Of a stretch of DNA of 6,279 nucleotides, positions 5,576 to 6,279 are shown one piece after another. Positions within the stretch are counted from its first letter, which is position 1, and the number at the start of each line of letters is the position of its first letter. The stretch is taken from NCBI GenBank assembly GCA_002392265.1, contig DGGP01000049.1:3924-10202 (forward strand), written 5' to 3'. The notes under the pieces were generated by a model. The model searched no databases and had not been told where the DNA came from. It worked only from the letters and a program-made list of their open reading frames with translations. The position numbers and the translations under genes were made by a program. Origin of the DNA: Firmicutes bacterium UBA3871 (lineage in GTDB: Bacteria > Bacillota > Clostridia > Peptostreptococcales > Anaerovoracaceae).

Positions 5576-6279
5576 ATGGTTGACTTGTACACAACGGGAC
5601 AAACCTGGGATTTTTCGTGGATAGTTACGGCAATTCTCATATTGGATTTCATTATGATTTTTGCTGTAGTTTTTCTGGAACGTAAAAACCCTTCATCCAC
5701 GCTGACATGGCTTTTCATACTGCTTTTTTTACCCCTCGTGGGAATGTTTTTGTACCTGCTTCTTTCGCAGAACATATCTCGTCAGAGGGTGTACAAGCTG
5801 TCGCGGGAAGAGGTAAAGGTAATTACCAATTCGCTCGACAAACAGATGGAAAACATGAAGACCGGCAGGTTTACTTTTGCAAAAATCGAGGCCAGAAAAT
5901 GGAGCGATTTGATAAAACTGAACCAGGTTTACGGGAGTGCATATTTTACTCAGGACAACGGCATCGATATTCTGACAGACGGCGGTCATATGTTTGGCGA
6001 GCTCTTAAAGGATATTGAAAATGCAAAGAGCAGCATTTGCGTGGAGTTCTTTATACTGAAGAATGACCCCGAAGGCAAAAAGCTTATCGAAGTTTTGACG
6101 CGGAAGGCGGAGCAGGGGCTGGATGTAAAGCTGCTGCTTGATGCTGTGGGAAGCCGCGGCATATGGGAATCGACACTCAGAAAATACGGAGAGGCGGGCG
6201 GAAAATACGCCTTCTTCTTTAAGAACAAGCTCAGAGTCATCAATTTCAGACTGAACTATCGTAATCACAGAAAGATTAC
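5576..6279 (+). CDS. cls: Cardiolipin synthase, N-terminal half (3' end off the window)
   Basis: The frame from ATG 5576 stays open to the window end, giving 234 complete codons and no stop. Bacterial Cls joins two phosphatidylglycerol molecules into cardiolipin plus glycerol at the cytoplasmic membrane. Two membrane helices open the protein (about residues 13-34 and 43-63), and the second, with ERKNPSSTLTWLFILLFLPL, is the PLD-nuclease N-terminal type domain typical of Cls. Then come a basic/amphipathic linker, FTQDNGIDILTDG, a long helix, SSICVEFFIL (the I-x-x-E-x-F/Y strand of the phospholipase D fold), GLDVKLLLDAVGS and FRLNYRNHRKI. The last holds His231 and Lys233 of the first HxKxxxxD catalytic motif; its Asp and the whole second motif lie beyond the window. 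Family length is near 480-520 residues, so about half is missing. It starts 4 bases after the esterase stop codon. Confidence 0.94.
   Translation, partial: MVDLYTTGQTWDFSWIVTAILILDFIMIFAVVFLERKNPSSTLTWLFILLFLPLVGMFLYLLLSQNISRQRVYKLSREEVKVITNSLDKQMENMKTGRFTFAKIEARKWSDLIKLNQVYGSAYFTQDNGIDILTDGGHMFGELLKDIENAKSSICVEFFILKNDPEGKKLIEVLTRKAEQGLDVKLLLDAVGSRGIWESTLRKYGEAGGKYAFFFKNKLRVINFRLNYRNHRKI

Noticed and set aside
5707..6018. A 103-codon + strand open frame near the window end.
   Set aside because: It is a shifted frame within cls; the frame from 5576 carries the clear cardiolipin synthase signature.

Overview
The window looks like ordinary chromosome from a Gram-positive anaerobe of the Bacillota, probably class Clostridia. 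The signs are a MiaB of clostridial type, a lipobox lipoprotein, a VanZ-family membrane protein, a cardiolipin synthase with the two-helix N-terminus, strong purine-rich ribosome binding sites and sigma-A-like promoters with 17-base spacers. I would not name a family or genus. All genes are on the + strand, the gaps are short, and I see no mobile element, tRNA, rRNA, CRISPR array or prophage gene.

Left block (1-1096): the 3' part of an SPFH/Band 7 membrane-scaffold gene, followed 32 bases later by a 67-residue ribbon-helix-helix (Arc/MetJ-type) DNA-binding protein. The two are probably co-transcribed.

Middle block (1097-2075): a promoter (TTGCAA-17-TATAAT), a perfect 18-base palindrome in the 5' leader, a strong ribosome binding site, a lipoprotein gene with an LppM-like start, an acidic stretch and a C-terminal membrane helix, then a rho-independent terminator. 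This is a self-contained single-gene transcription unit.

Right block (2090-6279, continuing off the window): one or two overlapping promoter candidates, then four closely spaced genes with no terminator between them: VanZ-family membrane protein, miaB (tRNA methylthiotransferase), a membrane-anchored Ig-like plus SGNH/sialate-O-acetylesterase-type protein, and cls (cardiolipin synthase, cut by the window end in its first HKD motif). Gaps are 28, 19 and 4 bases, so an operon is likely. Apart from miaB, the theme is the cell envelope: lipid synthesis, surface ester hydrolysis and membrane proteins.

I found no clearly new biological system. The items most worth a second look are the scaffold/DNA-binding gene pair at the left, the palindrome in the lipoprotein leader, and the esterase with its uncharacterised beta-rich N-terminal region next to cls.
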